DNA of 64,000 nucleotides. Origin: Candidatus Aenigmatarchaeota archaeon. GTDB lineage: Archaea > Aenigmatarchaeota > Aenigmatarchaeia > QMZP01. The notes under the pieces were generated by a model, which saw only the letters and a list, made by a program, of their open reading frames with translations, had not been told where the DNA came from and did not search any database. Positions 9,019 through 16,619 of the stretch are shown piece by piece. Numbering within the stretch: the first letter of the stretch is position 1; each line of letters begins with the position of its first letter. Position numbers and translations under genes: made by a program. The DNA lies in the NCBI GenBank assembly GCA_016185435.1, contig JACPNN010000015.1:1-64000 (forward strand), given 5' to 3'.

Positions 9019-10230
9019 ATGCAGGGAGAAAAAATCACAAAAAATAAGGAAGGCCTGATTGTTCCTAACCGGCCAATGATAGGCCTCATTGAAGGCGATG
9101 GCATAGGGCCTGAAGTGTCCAGAGCGATGAGGCTTGTTGTTGACGCGGCTGTGAAGAAGGCCTATAAGGGGAAAAGAGAAATAATGTGGGACAGCCTTCT
9201 TGCCGGAGAGGCTGCATTCAGGAGAACTGGGGATTACCTGCCCGCGGAAACCATTGAAAAAATAAAAGGGAATGTGGTGTCAATCAAAGGGCCGCTGACA
9301 ACCCCTGTGGGAGGCGGCTTCAAAAGCCTTAATGTCACGATGAGGCAGGAGCTTGACCTGTTTGCCTGCTTCAGGCCGGTGAAATATATAAATGGCGTTC
9401 CCAGCCCCATGAAAAAACCTGAACTGGTTGACGCTGTCGTTTTCAGGGAGAACATTGAAGACGTGTACGCGGGAATCGAATGGAAGGCCGGATCAGAAGA
9501 TGCCAAAAGGGCTATAGAATTTTTCAATTCGAAAATGGGGACAAATATTGCGCATGAGGCCGCAATTGGCGTAAAACCCATGAGTTCCTTTAACTCAAAG
9601 AGGCTTGTCAGGGAAGCCATAAAATATGCGATAAGGAAGCAAAGGAAAAGCGTCACTCTGGTGCACAAAGGCAATATCATGAAATACACAGAAGGGGCCT
9701 TCAGGGAGTGGGGATATGAGGTCGCACGGGAAGAATTTCCTGATGAAACAATAACTGAGGCAGAAATTCTTAAAGGAGCAGACAGCAGCGGAAAAATTAT
9801 TATAAAGGACAGGATTGCTGATTCGATGTTCCAGCAGGTTCTGCTGAGGCCTGATGAGTACGATGTGATTGCATGTCCTAACCTGAACGGCGACTATTTG
9901 TCAGATGCCCTGACAGCCCAGACAGGGGGACTGGGGATGGCGCCCGGGGCCAATATAAATTTTGACACTGGCATAGCGCTTTTCGAAACGACACATGGGA
10001 CAGCGCCCAAATATGCGGGCCTTGACAAATCCAACCCCGGCTCCATGATTCTGTCGGCATGCCTGATGCTCGAGTATATCGGCTGGGAAGAGGCAGGCGA
10101 AATGATATTAAGGGCGCTTGAAAAGGCCATAATGGAAAAGACAGTCACTTATGACCTGGCAAGGCTGATGGAAGGCGCGAAAGAGGTTGGATGCAGCGGG
10201 TTTGCTGAAAGGATTATTGCAAATCTTTAG
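9019..10230 (+). CDS. icd: isocitrate dehydrogenase, NADP-type
   Basis: A 403-residue decarboxylating isocitrate dehydrogenase. It has [12 protein letters not shown] at the N terminus, the substrate loop [19 protein letters not shown], the active-site Lys region [14 protein letters not shown], and the cofactor loop [13 protein letters not shown] near the C terminus. Residues after that loop resemble NADP-dependent enzymes, but cofactor choice is inferred. GGTGA lies 6 nt before the ATG. It makes 2-oxoglutarate for biosynthesis and redox balance together with acnA just upstream. Confidence 0.95.
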   Translation: MQGEKITKNKEGLIVPNRPMIGLIEGDGIGPEVSRAMRLVVDAAVKKAYKGKREIMWDSLLAGEAAFRRTGDYLPAETIEKIKGNVVSIKGPLTTPVGGGFKSLNVTMRQELDLFACFRPVKYINGVPSPMKKPELVDAVVFRENIEDVYAGIEWKAGSEDAKRAIEFFNSKMGTNIAHEAAIGVKPMSSFNSKRLVREAIKYAIRKQRKSVTLVHKGNIMKYTEGAFREWGYEVAREEFPDETITEAEILKGADSSGKIIIKDRIADSMFQQVLLRPDEYDVIACPNLNGDYLSDALTAQTGGLGMAPGANINFDTGIALFETTHGTAPKYAGLDKSNPGSMILSACLMLEYIGWEEAGEMILRALEKAIMEKTVTYDLARLMEGAKEVGCSGFAERIIANL

Positions 10231-10320
10231 AAGTGAACAGGTGAGATGGATAGTTATTGAACAGGTATTCATGATAAGAAGATGAACAATTATTCAACAA
10301 TCATCTTCCGCCGCAGAAAT
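10231..10320. other. short convergent spacer between icd and the PfkB gene
   Basis: A 90-bp AT-rich spacer between convergent genes. It contains repeats of TGAACA and ATTATTGAACA-like words and no open frame worth reporting. Termination of both transcripts probably occurs here. Confidence 0.3.
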
Positions 10321-11232
10321 TCAGAACCTTACAATCTTCTCAAACTCTTTATACCTCTGCTGAATATCAGGGTTTGTCAGCGATCTCAGCCTGTCGAGGC
10401 CGAAGCCCTCGACTGTGTATGAGGCTATGGCCGAGCCATAAACCATTGCCTTTCTGAGAGCCTTTTCATCCATTGCCCCTGCCTTGGCCAGAAAGCCGGC
10501 TAACCCGCCGGCAAAAGAATCGCCGGCCCCTGTGGGATCCCTCACTGTTTCCAGAGGATAGCCTGGCAGGGAGAATATCTCCTTTTCAGTGAACAGCAGG
10601 ACGCCGTGCTCGCCTTTCTTTATTATGCAGGCACCGGGGCCATAGGCCAGGGCACGCCTCCCTGCCGCTATCAGATTGGGCGTGCTGAAAAGCTGCCTCG
10701 CCTCGGCATCGTTCAGGAGCAGTATGTCGATTTTTTTTATTAAATTCATCAGCTTTTCTTTTTCATTTGTTATCCAGTAGTTCATCGTATCCAGAATGGA
10801 CAGTCTTGGATTATCCATCTGGTCCAGCACATGAAGCTGCTGCTCAGGATGGAGGTTGGCCAGGAAGACATAAGGCGCTTTCCTGTAGCTGCCAGGCAAC
10901 TCAGGCATCAGCCCTTCCATCACGTTCAGTTCTGTAGATACTGTATGCGCCGAGGCCATGTCGTATTCGTAATAGCCCTTCCACCTGAACGTTTTTTCGC
11001 CCGCTATTTTCAGTCCTTCTGTTGATATATTCCTTTTTCTGAGAAGCTCCGTCCATTCCTTTGGAAAGTCTTTTCCTATGCCGGATACGATGCCGGCATG
11101 TGTAAAGAAGCTTGCGGCAACAGACGCATAGACTGCGGCCCCTCCAAGAACCTCATTGGCCTCGCCGAAAGGCGTCCTTATGCTGTCAAAGGCCACAGAG
11201 CCGAAGACGACGAGCTTTGGCATTGCTTCCAT
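10321..11232 (-). CDS. PfkB/ribokinase family sugar kinase
   Basis: A 303-residue PfkB-fold kinase. VLGGAAVYASVAASFF is the N-terminal glycine-rich sugar-binding segment, LLLNDAEARQL the middle motif, and DPTGAGDSFAGG the C-terminal signature with the catalytic Asp. A GGTG site lies 7 nt before the ATG. The substrate cannot be read; close homologues in archaea are annotated as ribokinase- or nucleoside kinase-like. It stands alone, convergent with icd. Confidence 0.9.
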   Translation of the reverse strand: MEAMPKLVVFGSVAFDSIRTPFGEANEVLGGAAVYASVAASFFTHAGIVSGIGKDFPKEWTELLRKRNISTEGLKIAGEKTFRWKGYYEYDMASAHTVSTELNVMEGLMPELPGSYRKAPYVFLANLHPEQQLHVLDQMDNPRLSILDTMNYWITNEKEKLMNLIKKIDILLLNDAEARQLFSTPNLIAAGRRALAYGPGACIIKKGEHGVLLFTEKEIFSLPGYPLETVRDPTGAGDSFAGGLAGFLAKAGAMDEKALRKAMVYGSAIASYTVEGFGLDRLRSLTNPDIQQRYKEFEKIVRF

Positions 11233-11339
11233 GGATATGGCACCAGTTTATTATTGGCCTCGGCCATTAAAAGATTCCATAATAAGGCTTTTCATGCACG
11301 GGAACTCAAGCATATATCCGAGGGAAAACAAGATTCATC

Positions 11340-11585
11340 ATGCCTTTGAAGATAACGCCCCTTGGGGACGGCCGGATAGAGGTGATTTTCGACCATCCGA
11401 TTGCTCCGCTTTCAGGCCAAACCCTGTCAACGCTGTTTGCCCTTGAAAAGGGAGATGAGATGATAAGCAAAGGGAAGGGAGTAGTAGGCATAAGGGCATT
11501 TGAGCAGAATGTGGAAAAGTTCCTTAACAAGCTGGACAAAAGCGGAAAGGCCAGAAGGGAATATGCTGAAAGGGGAAAAGGTTGA
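11340..11585 (+). CDS. small hypothetical protein
   Basis: An 81-residue soluble protein (MPLKITPLGDGRIEV...). It has two beta-like N-terminal strands and a charged helical C-terminal half. No ribosome site is obvious. No family is recognised. It is kept because the frame is compositionally protein-like and lies in an otherwise empty 475-bp stretch upstream of the pilin genes. Confidence 0.4.
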   Translation: MPLKITPLGDGRIEVIFDHPIAPLSGQTLSTLFALEKGDEMISKGKGVVGIRAFEQNVEKFLNKLDKSGKARREYAERGKG

Positions 11586-11708
11586 TGGTTTATTGGCTGG
11601 CAAATGGGCGAAATCTGGTAGAATAGGCAAAATACATTTATATATGCGCCCACAATATAGTAATTATCTGCAAGAAATTGCGATTGAGAGCATCAAAGTG
11701 AATTCATA

Positions 11709-12131
11709 ATGGCTAAGAAAGGAATCGAATCCATCATTTCGGTTGTCGTTTTAGTATTCATAACAATTGCTTTCCTTGGAGTCGCTTATACGCTCTTTTC
11801 CGGCCAGTTTTCTTCATATTCGACAGAAAAGTTCAATGTGCCGGAGACACTGGCGGAGTGCCAGTATGGCAAGATAAAGGTGTATGCCACCACCACTGAC
11901 GAGGTGCTGAATATTGACAGGTTCATAAAAAAGGATATCATTTATCCCGGAGGGAGCCCGGTTGTGTCAGTCACTTTGACGGCGGCAAATTTCCCCCTTA
12001 AGAGAGGCCAGCAGGCAAAGTCGATTATAGATTATGACTGCGGGAATTCTACTTCAGGGTGCGGGAATGGAGCATACACAGTGGTGCTTGCTACAAGCAC
12101 ACAGCAGGTGGAAAGGCCCGTAGTGTGCTGA
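11709..12131 (+). CDS. type IV pilin-like protein, class III signal
   Basis: A 140-residue pilin-like protein. AKKGIESIISVVV is a class III (prepilin) signal with cleavage expected after KKG, followed by a hydrophobic helix (VVLVFITIAFLGVAYTLF) that forms the filament core. Two Cys pairs in the globular head (YDCGNSTSGCG and a terminal VVC) suggest disulfides. It is the first of a tandem pair; the second begins 13 bp later. Likely assembled into a pilus by a system encoded elsewhere. Confidence 0.8.
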   Translation: MAKKGIESIISVVVLVFITIAFLGVAYTLFSGQFSSYSTEKFNVPETLAECQYGKIKVYATTTDEVLNIDRFIKKDIIYPGGSPVVSVTLTAANFPLKRGQQAKSIIDYDCGNSTSGCGNGAYTVVLATSTQQVERPVVC

Positions 12132-12144
12132 AATGAGTGTGCTT

Positions 12145-12567
12145 ATGATGAGAAAAGGGATTGAATCGATAATTTCGGTCATTGTATTGGTTTTCATTAC
12201 TATCGCATTTCTGGGCATCGCTTATACCCTCCTTTCAGGGCAATTCTCAACATATACCACAGAGAAATTCAACGTTCCTGAGACACTGGCGGAGTGCAAG
12301 CTAGGGAAGATAAAGGTGTATGCCACCACCACTGATGAAGTGCTTAATATTGACAGGTTCATAACAAAGGATATCATTTATCCAGGAGGAAGCCAGGTTG
12401 TGTCAGTCAATCTGACGGCGGCAAATTTCCCCCTGAAGAGAGGCCAGCAGGCAAAGTCGATTATAGATTATGACTGCGGGAATCCCACTTCAGGGTGCGG
12501 GAATGGAGCATACACAGTGGTGCTTGCTACAAGCACACTAAAACTGGAGAGGCCTGTAATTTGTTAG
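12145..12567 (+). CDS. type IV pilin-like protein, tandem paralogue
   Basis: A close copy of the preceding gene: the same MRKGIESIIS prepilin signal, hydrophobic helix, YATTTDEVLNIDRF segment and terminal Cys. Differences cluster at the helix and the last ten residues. An upstream ATG at 12133 would place five extra residues before the signal; ATG 12145 or 12148 gives the usual short leader. The pair probably forms one operon and a heteropolymer. Confidence 0.8.
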   Translation: MMRKGIESIISVIVLVFITIAFLGIAYTLLSGQFSTYTTEKFNVPETLAECKLGKIKVYATTTDEVLNIDRFITKDIIYPGGSQVVSVNLTAANFPLKRGQQAKSIIDYDCGNPTSGCGNGAYTVVLATSTLKLERPVIC

Positions 12568-12598
12568 GAATATTTGTGGTCAAGCGCTATTTAATATT

Positions 12599-13009
12599 TT
12601 ATTTCAACACTTCCCCGGCCTTTTTCAGTATCTCCCTCGAATTCTTGAACTTCAGCAGGAGAAGGGCCTGTTCCAGGGGGGCCCATATGTAGTCCTTATG
12701 CTCCCACGATATCCTTACACGGCTATCCATTGCCTCGGCAAGGAAATATGTGACCTTCTTGTCTATCAGCTTCCCCTCTCTCCTGTACATATATATTATT
12801 TCCTTCCTGAAGCCTTCGACAAAGGATATATTTTCGAGGCCTGTCTCTTCCTTTATTTCCCTTGTTGCAGCCTGCTTCTCATCTTCCCCTTTCTCAATGT
12901 TGCCTTTCGGGAAGTCCCAGTGGCCCGCTGTATGGAGGAGAAGAAGGAATTCTATGCCCCTGCCTGATTTCCTGAAGACAGCAGCCCCCGCAGATCTTTC
13001 CTTTTCCAT
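12599..13009 (-). CDS. Nudix hydrolase, Ap4A-hydrolase-like
   Basis: A 136-residue Nudix protein. The box GNIEKGEDEKQAATREIKEETGL fits GX5EX7REUXEEXGU exactly. The compact single domain and GHWDFPKG before the box resemble asymmetric diadenosine tetraphosphate hydrolases. It would clean up damaged or signalling nucleotides. Divergent from the next Nudix gene, sharing a 66-bp promoter region. Confidence 0.85.
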   Translation of the reverse strand: MEKERSAGAAVFRKSGRGIEFLLLLHTAGHWDFPKGNIEKGEDEKQAATREIKEETGLENISFVEGFRKEIIYMYRREGKLIDKKVTYFLAEAMDSRVRISWEHKDYIWAPLEQALLLLKFKNSREILKKAGEVLK

Positions 13010-13075
13010 AGCGCAGACCTTATCATTTTATAGCAAACCTACATAAATGCAGATATTCAATAAGACCACAAAACT

Positions 13076-13624
13076 ATGGAAGCGGCCGGAAAGTGGAAGG
13101 TTCTGGGAGAAAAGGTTATAGATTCAAGCAAGTGGATGGACTATGTCAAGTCGAAGATAGAATTGCCTGACGGGAAGATAATAGATTACTTCCATGTCCG
13201 CTACCATGATGCAGTGGCAGGCGTCCTTGCCATAGACAAGAATGGCCGCATCCTGATGGTCAAGAGCTACCGGTTCACAGTAGACCGCACACAATGGGAG
13301 ATAATTGCCGGCAGCGCCGAGAAGGATGAAAGAATGGAGGATGCTGCCCGGCGTGAGCTGAAGGAGGAGACCGGCTATACGGCCAAAAGGCTTGAGAAGC
13401 TTGTGGAATACTACCCTTCTGCGGGAAAGGGGGACCACAGATTCGTGCTTTTTGTCGCAAGAGGCCTCAGGAAGGCCAGCAGGAGGATAGATACAAATGA
13501 GATAATGGGAGTCAGGTTTTTCCCGGTGTCGAGAATAAGGAAGATGATTGAAAGGGGAGAGATCATGGAAGGGATGACGCTTACAGGGCTGCTTATTGCG
13601 TTCTTTAAGGGGATGATAAGATAG
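13076..13624 (+). CDS. Nudix hydrolase, ADP-ribose pyrophosphatase-like
   Basis: A 182-residue Nudix protein with the box starting GSAEKDERMEDAARRELK (continuing EETGY). The N-terminal beta domain and the YYPSAG segment after the box match the ADP-ribose/NDP-sugar pyrophosphatase group. Likely hydrolyses ADP-ribose to AMP and ribose 5-phosphate. Divergent from the Ap4A-type gene. Confidence 0.85.
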   Translation: MEAAGKWKVLGEKVIDSSKWMDYVKSKIELPDGKIIDYFHVRYHDAVAGVLAIDKNGRILMVKSYRFTVDRTQWEIIAGSAEKDERMEDAARRELKEETGYTAKRLEKLVEYYPSAGKGDHRFVLFVARGLRKASRRIDTNEIMGVRFFPVSRIRKMIERGEIMEGMTLTGLLIAFFKGMIR

Positions 13625-13695
13625 GCCTGCTCCCCCTGCAGGACGCTTGTCGGCCATTCTTAATATTGGAACAGAAACAGGAGAAAGCTACTGCG

Positions 13696-13823
13696 AATCA
13701 AGTTCAGACTGCTCCACAGGGGAGGAATGCTGTGTCAATCTGTGCAGGCCGGCGGCCGAAGGCGTCTGCGACGACATTGACAGCGACGGCATACTTGATA
13801 CATGGGTGCCGAAGAACGGATGA
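13696..13823 (+). pseudogene. 3' tail of a Cys-rich secreted-type gene, copy 1
   Basis: An open segment without its own start encodes SDCSTGEECC, then Cys-rich sequence and DDIDSDGILDTWVP before a TGA. It is about 80% identical to 15253-15377. The DxDSDGxxD motif is a calcium-binding (dockerin/thrombospondin-3-like) loop. Both copies stop a few codons after WVP. They bracket the ATPase gene and look like broken ends of a surface-protein gene. Confidence 0.65.
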
Positions 13824-13938
13824 ATTGCCGCCCCTTAGATGGGCCATTTGCTTCTGTGCTTCCATTTCCCGTGCCATAAAGCTTATAAATTCTAAGTCAA
13901 ATATAATTAACGTAAAATAGATTCTGGGTTGTTCAGAT

Positions 13939-15219
13939 ATGACAAAAATCAGACAGGCTCTCGTGGACATGAACCCGTGGTGGGAGGGCGGGTTCAGGGC
14001 AGGATACAAAGAGAGGGAAATCTATGGCACGCTCCAGAAATTCATGCGCCTGCCGCAGATCATGGCCCTCACAGGCCTGAGGAGGGTAGGAAAAACAACC
14101 CTCATGCTCAAGATGGCTGAGGATGCCATAAGGAGGGGCCTGGACCCGAGAAGCATAGTCTATTTCTCCTTTGACGAATTCGGGGAGGCAAATATAAGGG
14201 GCATACTGGAGGAGTATGAGGCTGCTTCCGAAAACAGTCTGAGGAAGGGGAAATATCTGGTCATGCTCGATGAAATACAGAAGGTGGAGAACTGGGAGGA
14301 CCAGCTGAAGGCCATATACGACCTTTTCAAGGGAACTGTCAAGATAGTCATTTCAGGCTCAGAATCGCTGTTCATAAGGAAGAAATCAAAGGAAACGCTT
14401 GCAGGCAGGATTTTCGAATTCAAGGTTGAGCCCCTTTCCTTCCGGGAGTTCCTCATTTTCAGGGGTTTTGATTTCAGGCCGATAGGCCTCCACGAGAGGG
14501 AGTTAAGAAGGCTGTTTGACGACTTCATCCTGACACTCGGCTTCCCTGAGCTTGCGGATGTCAGGGACAAGGATGTGATAAAGAAGTATGTCAAGGAGAG
14601 CATTGTGGAGAAGGTTGTCTACAGGGACATACAGGGGCTTTTCAGGGTGAAGGATGTCTCTGTCATTGAATCACTTCTCAACATCATGATGGAGGAGCCG
14701 GGCCAGATCATGGAGGTTTCCGAGATAGGCAGACAGCTCGGCGTCTCGAGGCAGACCGCATCAATATACCTGTCATATCTCGAGAAATCCTTCCTTATCC
14801 GGAAGCTGTACAACTATTCGAAAAGCAGGAGGAAAGTCGAGAGGAAGCTGAAAAAATATTACCCGGCCATCGTTTCTGCCGAACTCCTCTTCAAAGACGA
14901 CGACCAATCGAAGTCAAAGGTGTTCGAATGGGCCATAGTGAATGAAATGAGGCCTGACTTCTTCTGGCGTGACCCCTACAAGAACGAGGTGGACATCATA
15001 TTGCCCGGCAGAAAGCCCCTGCCCATTGAAATAAAGTATGGAAAGACCGGCACGAAGGGATTGCTGCCCTTCATGGAGAAAACAGGCGCAAAGGAAGGCT
15101 ATGTTGTTTCCCGAAAGGAGGAAGGAATGCAGAAAGCCGGCAACAAAACAATACACATAATACCTGCTTTCAGGTTTCTTCTGGAGAGGCCATGGCTGAA
15201 ACAGGCGAAATCTGCCTGA
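13939..15219 (+). CDS. P-loop ATPase, AAA_14 plus DUF4143 family
   Basis: A 426-residue ATPase. Walker A is LTGLRRVGKTTL near residue 45 and Walker B is YLVMLDEIQ near 115. A sensor segment KIVISGSES follows. The C-terminal region has a winged helix (about 255-290, IGRQLGVSRQTASIYL) and a DUF4143-type segment with a degenerate restriction-like D..E.K pattern (NEVDIILPG..PIEIKYG). This large family is common in archaea and often mobile; function is unknown. The gene lies exactly between the two Cys-rich tail remnants. Confidence 0.85.
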   Translation: MTKIRQALVDMNPWWEGGFRAGYKEREIYGTLQKFMRLPQIMALTGLRRVGKTTLMLKMAEDAIRRGLDPRSIVYFSFDEFGEANIRGILEEYEAASENSLRKGKYLVMLDEIQKVENWEDQLKAIYDLFKGTVKIVISGSESLFIRKKSKETLAGRIFEFKVEPLSFREFLIFRGFDFRPIGLHERELRRLFDDFILTLGFPELADVRDKDVIKKYVKESIVEKVVYRDIQGLFRVKDVSVIESLLNIMMEEPGQIMEVSEIGRQLGVSRQTASIYLSYLEKSFLIRKLYNYSKSRRKVERKLKKYYPAIVSAELLFKDDDQSKSKVFEWAIVNEMRPDFFWRDPYKNEVDIILPGRKPLPIEIKYGKTGTKGLLPFMEKTGAKEGYVVSRKEEGMQKAGNKTIHIIPAFRFLLERPWLKQAKSA

Positions 15220-15252
15220 AACAGCAATATCCGGCTTTATTAGCGCATTGAT

Positions 15253-15377
15253 AATCATGTTCAGACTGCTCCACAGGGGAGGAATGCTGCGCCAGCCTGT
15301 GCAGGATCGCTTCTGAGGGCGTGTGTGATGATATTGACAGCGACGGGATACTCGACACCTGGGTTCCTTTTGGCTAG
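15253..15377 (+). pseudogene. 3' tail of a Cys-rich secreted-type gene, copy 2
   Basis: The second copy of the segment at 13696-13823. It encodes CSDCSTGEECC, then DDIDSDGILDTWVPFG and a TAG. In-frame stops immediately upstream show it is not a functional gene. Identity is nearly complete over the first 36 bases and falls to roughly three quarters later. Confidence 0.65.
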
Positions 15378-15390
15378 TGAGTATCAATCT

Positions 15391-15460
15391 TTTCCTCCGC
15401 AAAAGCTTTATAAGCAAGTATTACCAAAAATAGTAATAACTATTATAAAAAGTGGTAATA
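15391..15460 (+). promoter_or_regulatory. promoter and inverted-repeat operator of the HEPN-MNT module
   Basis: A TATA-like AGCTTTATAAGC is followed by TATTACC..GGTAATA and a nested ATAGT-AATA-ACTAT palindrome right before the start codon. TA operons usually repress themselves, and the MNT protein here has a helix-turn-helix, so this is a likely autoregulatory site. Confidence 0.55.
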
Positions 15461-15967
15461 ATGAAAATTGAAGGCCTCAGGCCAAAGGTGCCGAAGGATG
15501 GCGAACCCCTGAAGAACTTTTTCCTCAACTGCGAGGGCAGAAGGAAATTCGTCCATGACACAAAAGACCACTACAAGCAGCACCTGAAGAAGTCGAAGCA
15601 CGATTTTTACAGGGCCGAGGCCGAATTCAGGGACATGTGCTGGGATTGGACAATAATCAAAGCGTATTATTCGATACACCATGCGGGAAATGCCATGTTG
15701 TCAAGGGAGAAAGGCGTGTTCTCCAAGGACCACTCGTGCCTGATAGTTGCGCTGAATTACTGGAAGTTCATAGATGAGAGCCTGTTTGAAAAGCTGGTTG
15801 AGGCCTATGAGCACTTCTCAGGAATACTCAGCCTTGACATTGCATTCCAGCTGAGGAAGATAGGGCAGTATTCCGTCGATGAGTGGGAGGAGCTGTCAAA
15901 GGAGGATGCGGAACTTATCCTTAACCTCGCAAGGGAATTCGTAAGGTTTGCGGAGGGGAAAATATGA
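15461..15967 (+). CDS. HEPN domain protein of a HEPN-MNT module
   Basis: A 168-residue helical protein of the HEPN superfamily, with the CWDWTIIKAYYSIHHAGNAM helix typical of HEPN proteins paired with nucleotidyltransferases. The long frame opens at GTG 15452, but ATG 15461 fits the palindromic leader. The next gene overlaps by 4 bp (ATGA). In characterised pairs HEPN proteins are RNases neutralised by AMPylation; the usual RX4-6H motif is not obvious here, so it may be a substrate-binding or non-RNase variant. Confidence 0.75.
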   Translation: MKIEGLRPKVPKDGEPLKNFFLNCEGRRKFVHDTKDHYKQHLKKSKHDFYRAEAEFRDMCWDWTIIKAYYSIHHAGNAMLSREKGVFSKDHSCLIVALNYWKFIDESLFEKLVEAYEHFSGILSLDIAFQLRKIGQYSVDEWEELSKEDAELILNLAREFVRFAEGKI

Positions 15968-16590
15968 CAGAGGTGTCAGAGATAATACCCGGAACAAGGG
16001 CAAAGATGAGGATAGCCACGGCCATATACGAGAATCCCGGCATACACCTGACTGCGCTCATAAGGGAAGTGAAGGCTTCCCCAAACACAGTCCTGGATTA
16101 TGTGAACAAGCTGAGCAGCATGCATGTGGTGAAGCAGGCTGGTTTGGGGGGAAGGAAGAAAGTCCACATACGGACACTGTTTCCTGACCTCTCCTCGGAG
16201 CGCTCCGTGATCATATTCTCCCTTGTCGAAGAGGAGAAGAGATTAAGATTTCTGGAAAAGTACAGGCATCTGATGCCATATGTCGGGCAACTGTGCGACC
16301 TGCTGGGCAAAAAGGCAGAGTTTGCCCTCATATACGGCAGCTATGCCAGGCTTGCTGCTGACAAAACAAGCGATATCGACCTGCTGGTTGCAGGCGGTTT
16401 GGACAGCAAAGTAAGGGAAAGGATAAGGGAAATATTTGCCACATCTGATGCCGAGCTGAGCATGAAAATCGAGACCCTGAGGCAGTTCCGCAGAAACAGG
16501 GATAAGCCCCTTTATCAGAATATAATGAAGGAGCATGTTGTCGTTTTCGGAAGCTTTAATTTTGTCCGGCAGCTCTCCCCTCCTGCCTGA
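15964..16590 (+). CDS. MNT-type nucleotidyltransferase with N-terminal HTH
   Basis: A 208-residue protein. Residues 10-70 form a winged helix (HLTALIREVKASPNTVLDYV). Residues 115-200 form a minimal nucleotidyltransferase with YGSYARLAADKTSDIDLL, matching GSX10DXD. It probably AMPylates and silences the upstream HEPN partner and represses the operon. ATGA overlap with the HEPN gene. It is convergent with radA, 29 bp away. Confidence 0.85.
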   Translation: MTEVSEIIPGTRAKMRIATAIYENPGIHLTALIREVKASPNTVLDYVNKLSSMHVVKQAGLGGRKKVHIRTLFPDLSSERSVIIFSLVEEEKRLRFLEKYRHLMPYVGQLCDLLGKKAEFALIYGSYARLAADKTSDIDLLVAGGLDSKVRERIREIFATSDAELSMKIETLRQFRRNRDKPLYQNIMKEHVVVFGSFNFVRQLSPPA

Positions 16591-16619
16591 TGCATGGGAC
16601 AGGCCTTGCCGAGGAAAGA

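Noticed and set aside
15964-16590. The two HTH-MNT proteins (15964, 31403) as recent paralogues
   Set aside because: They share only the family motifs; sequence outside GSX10DXD is too different.
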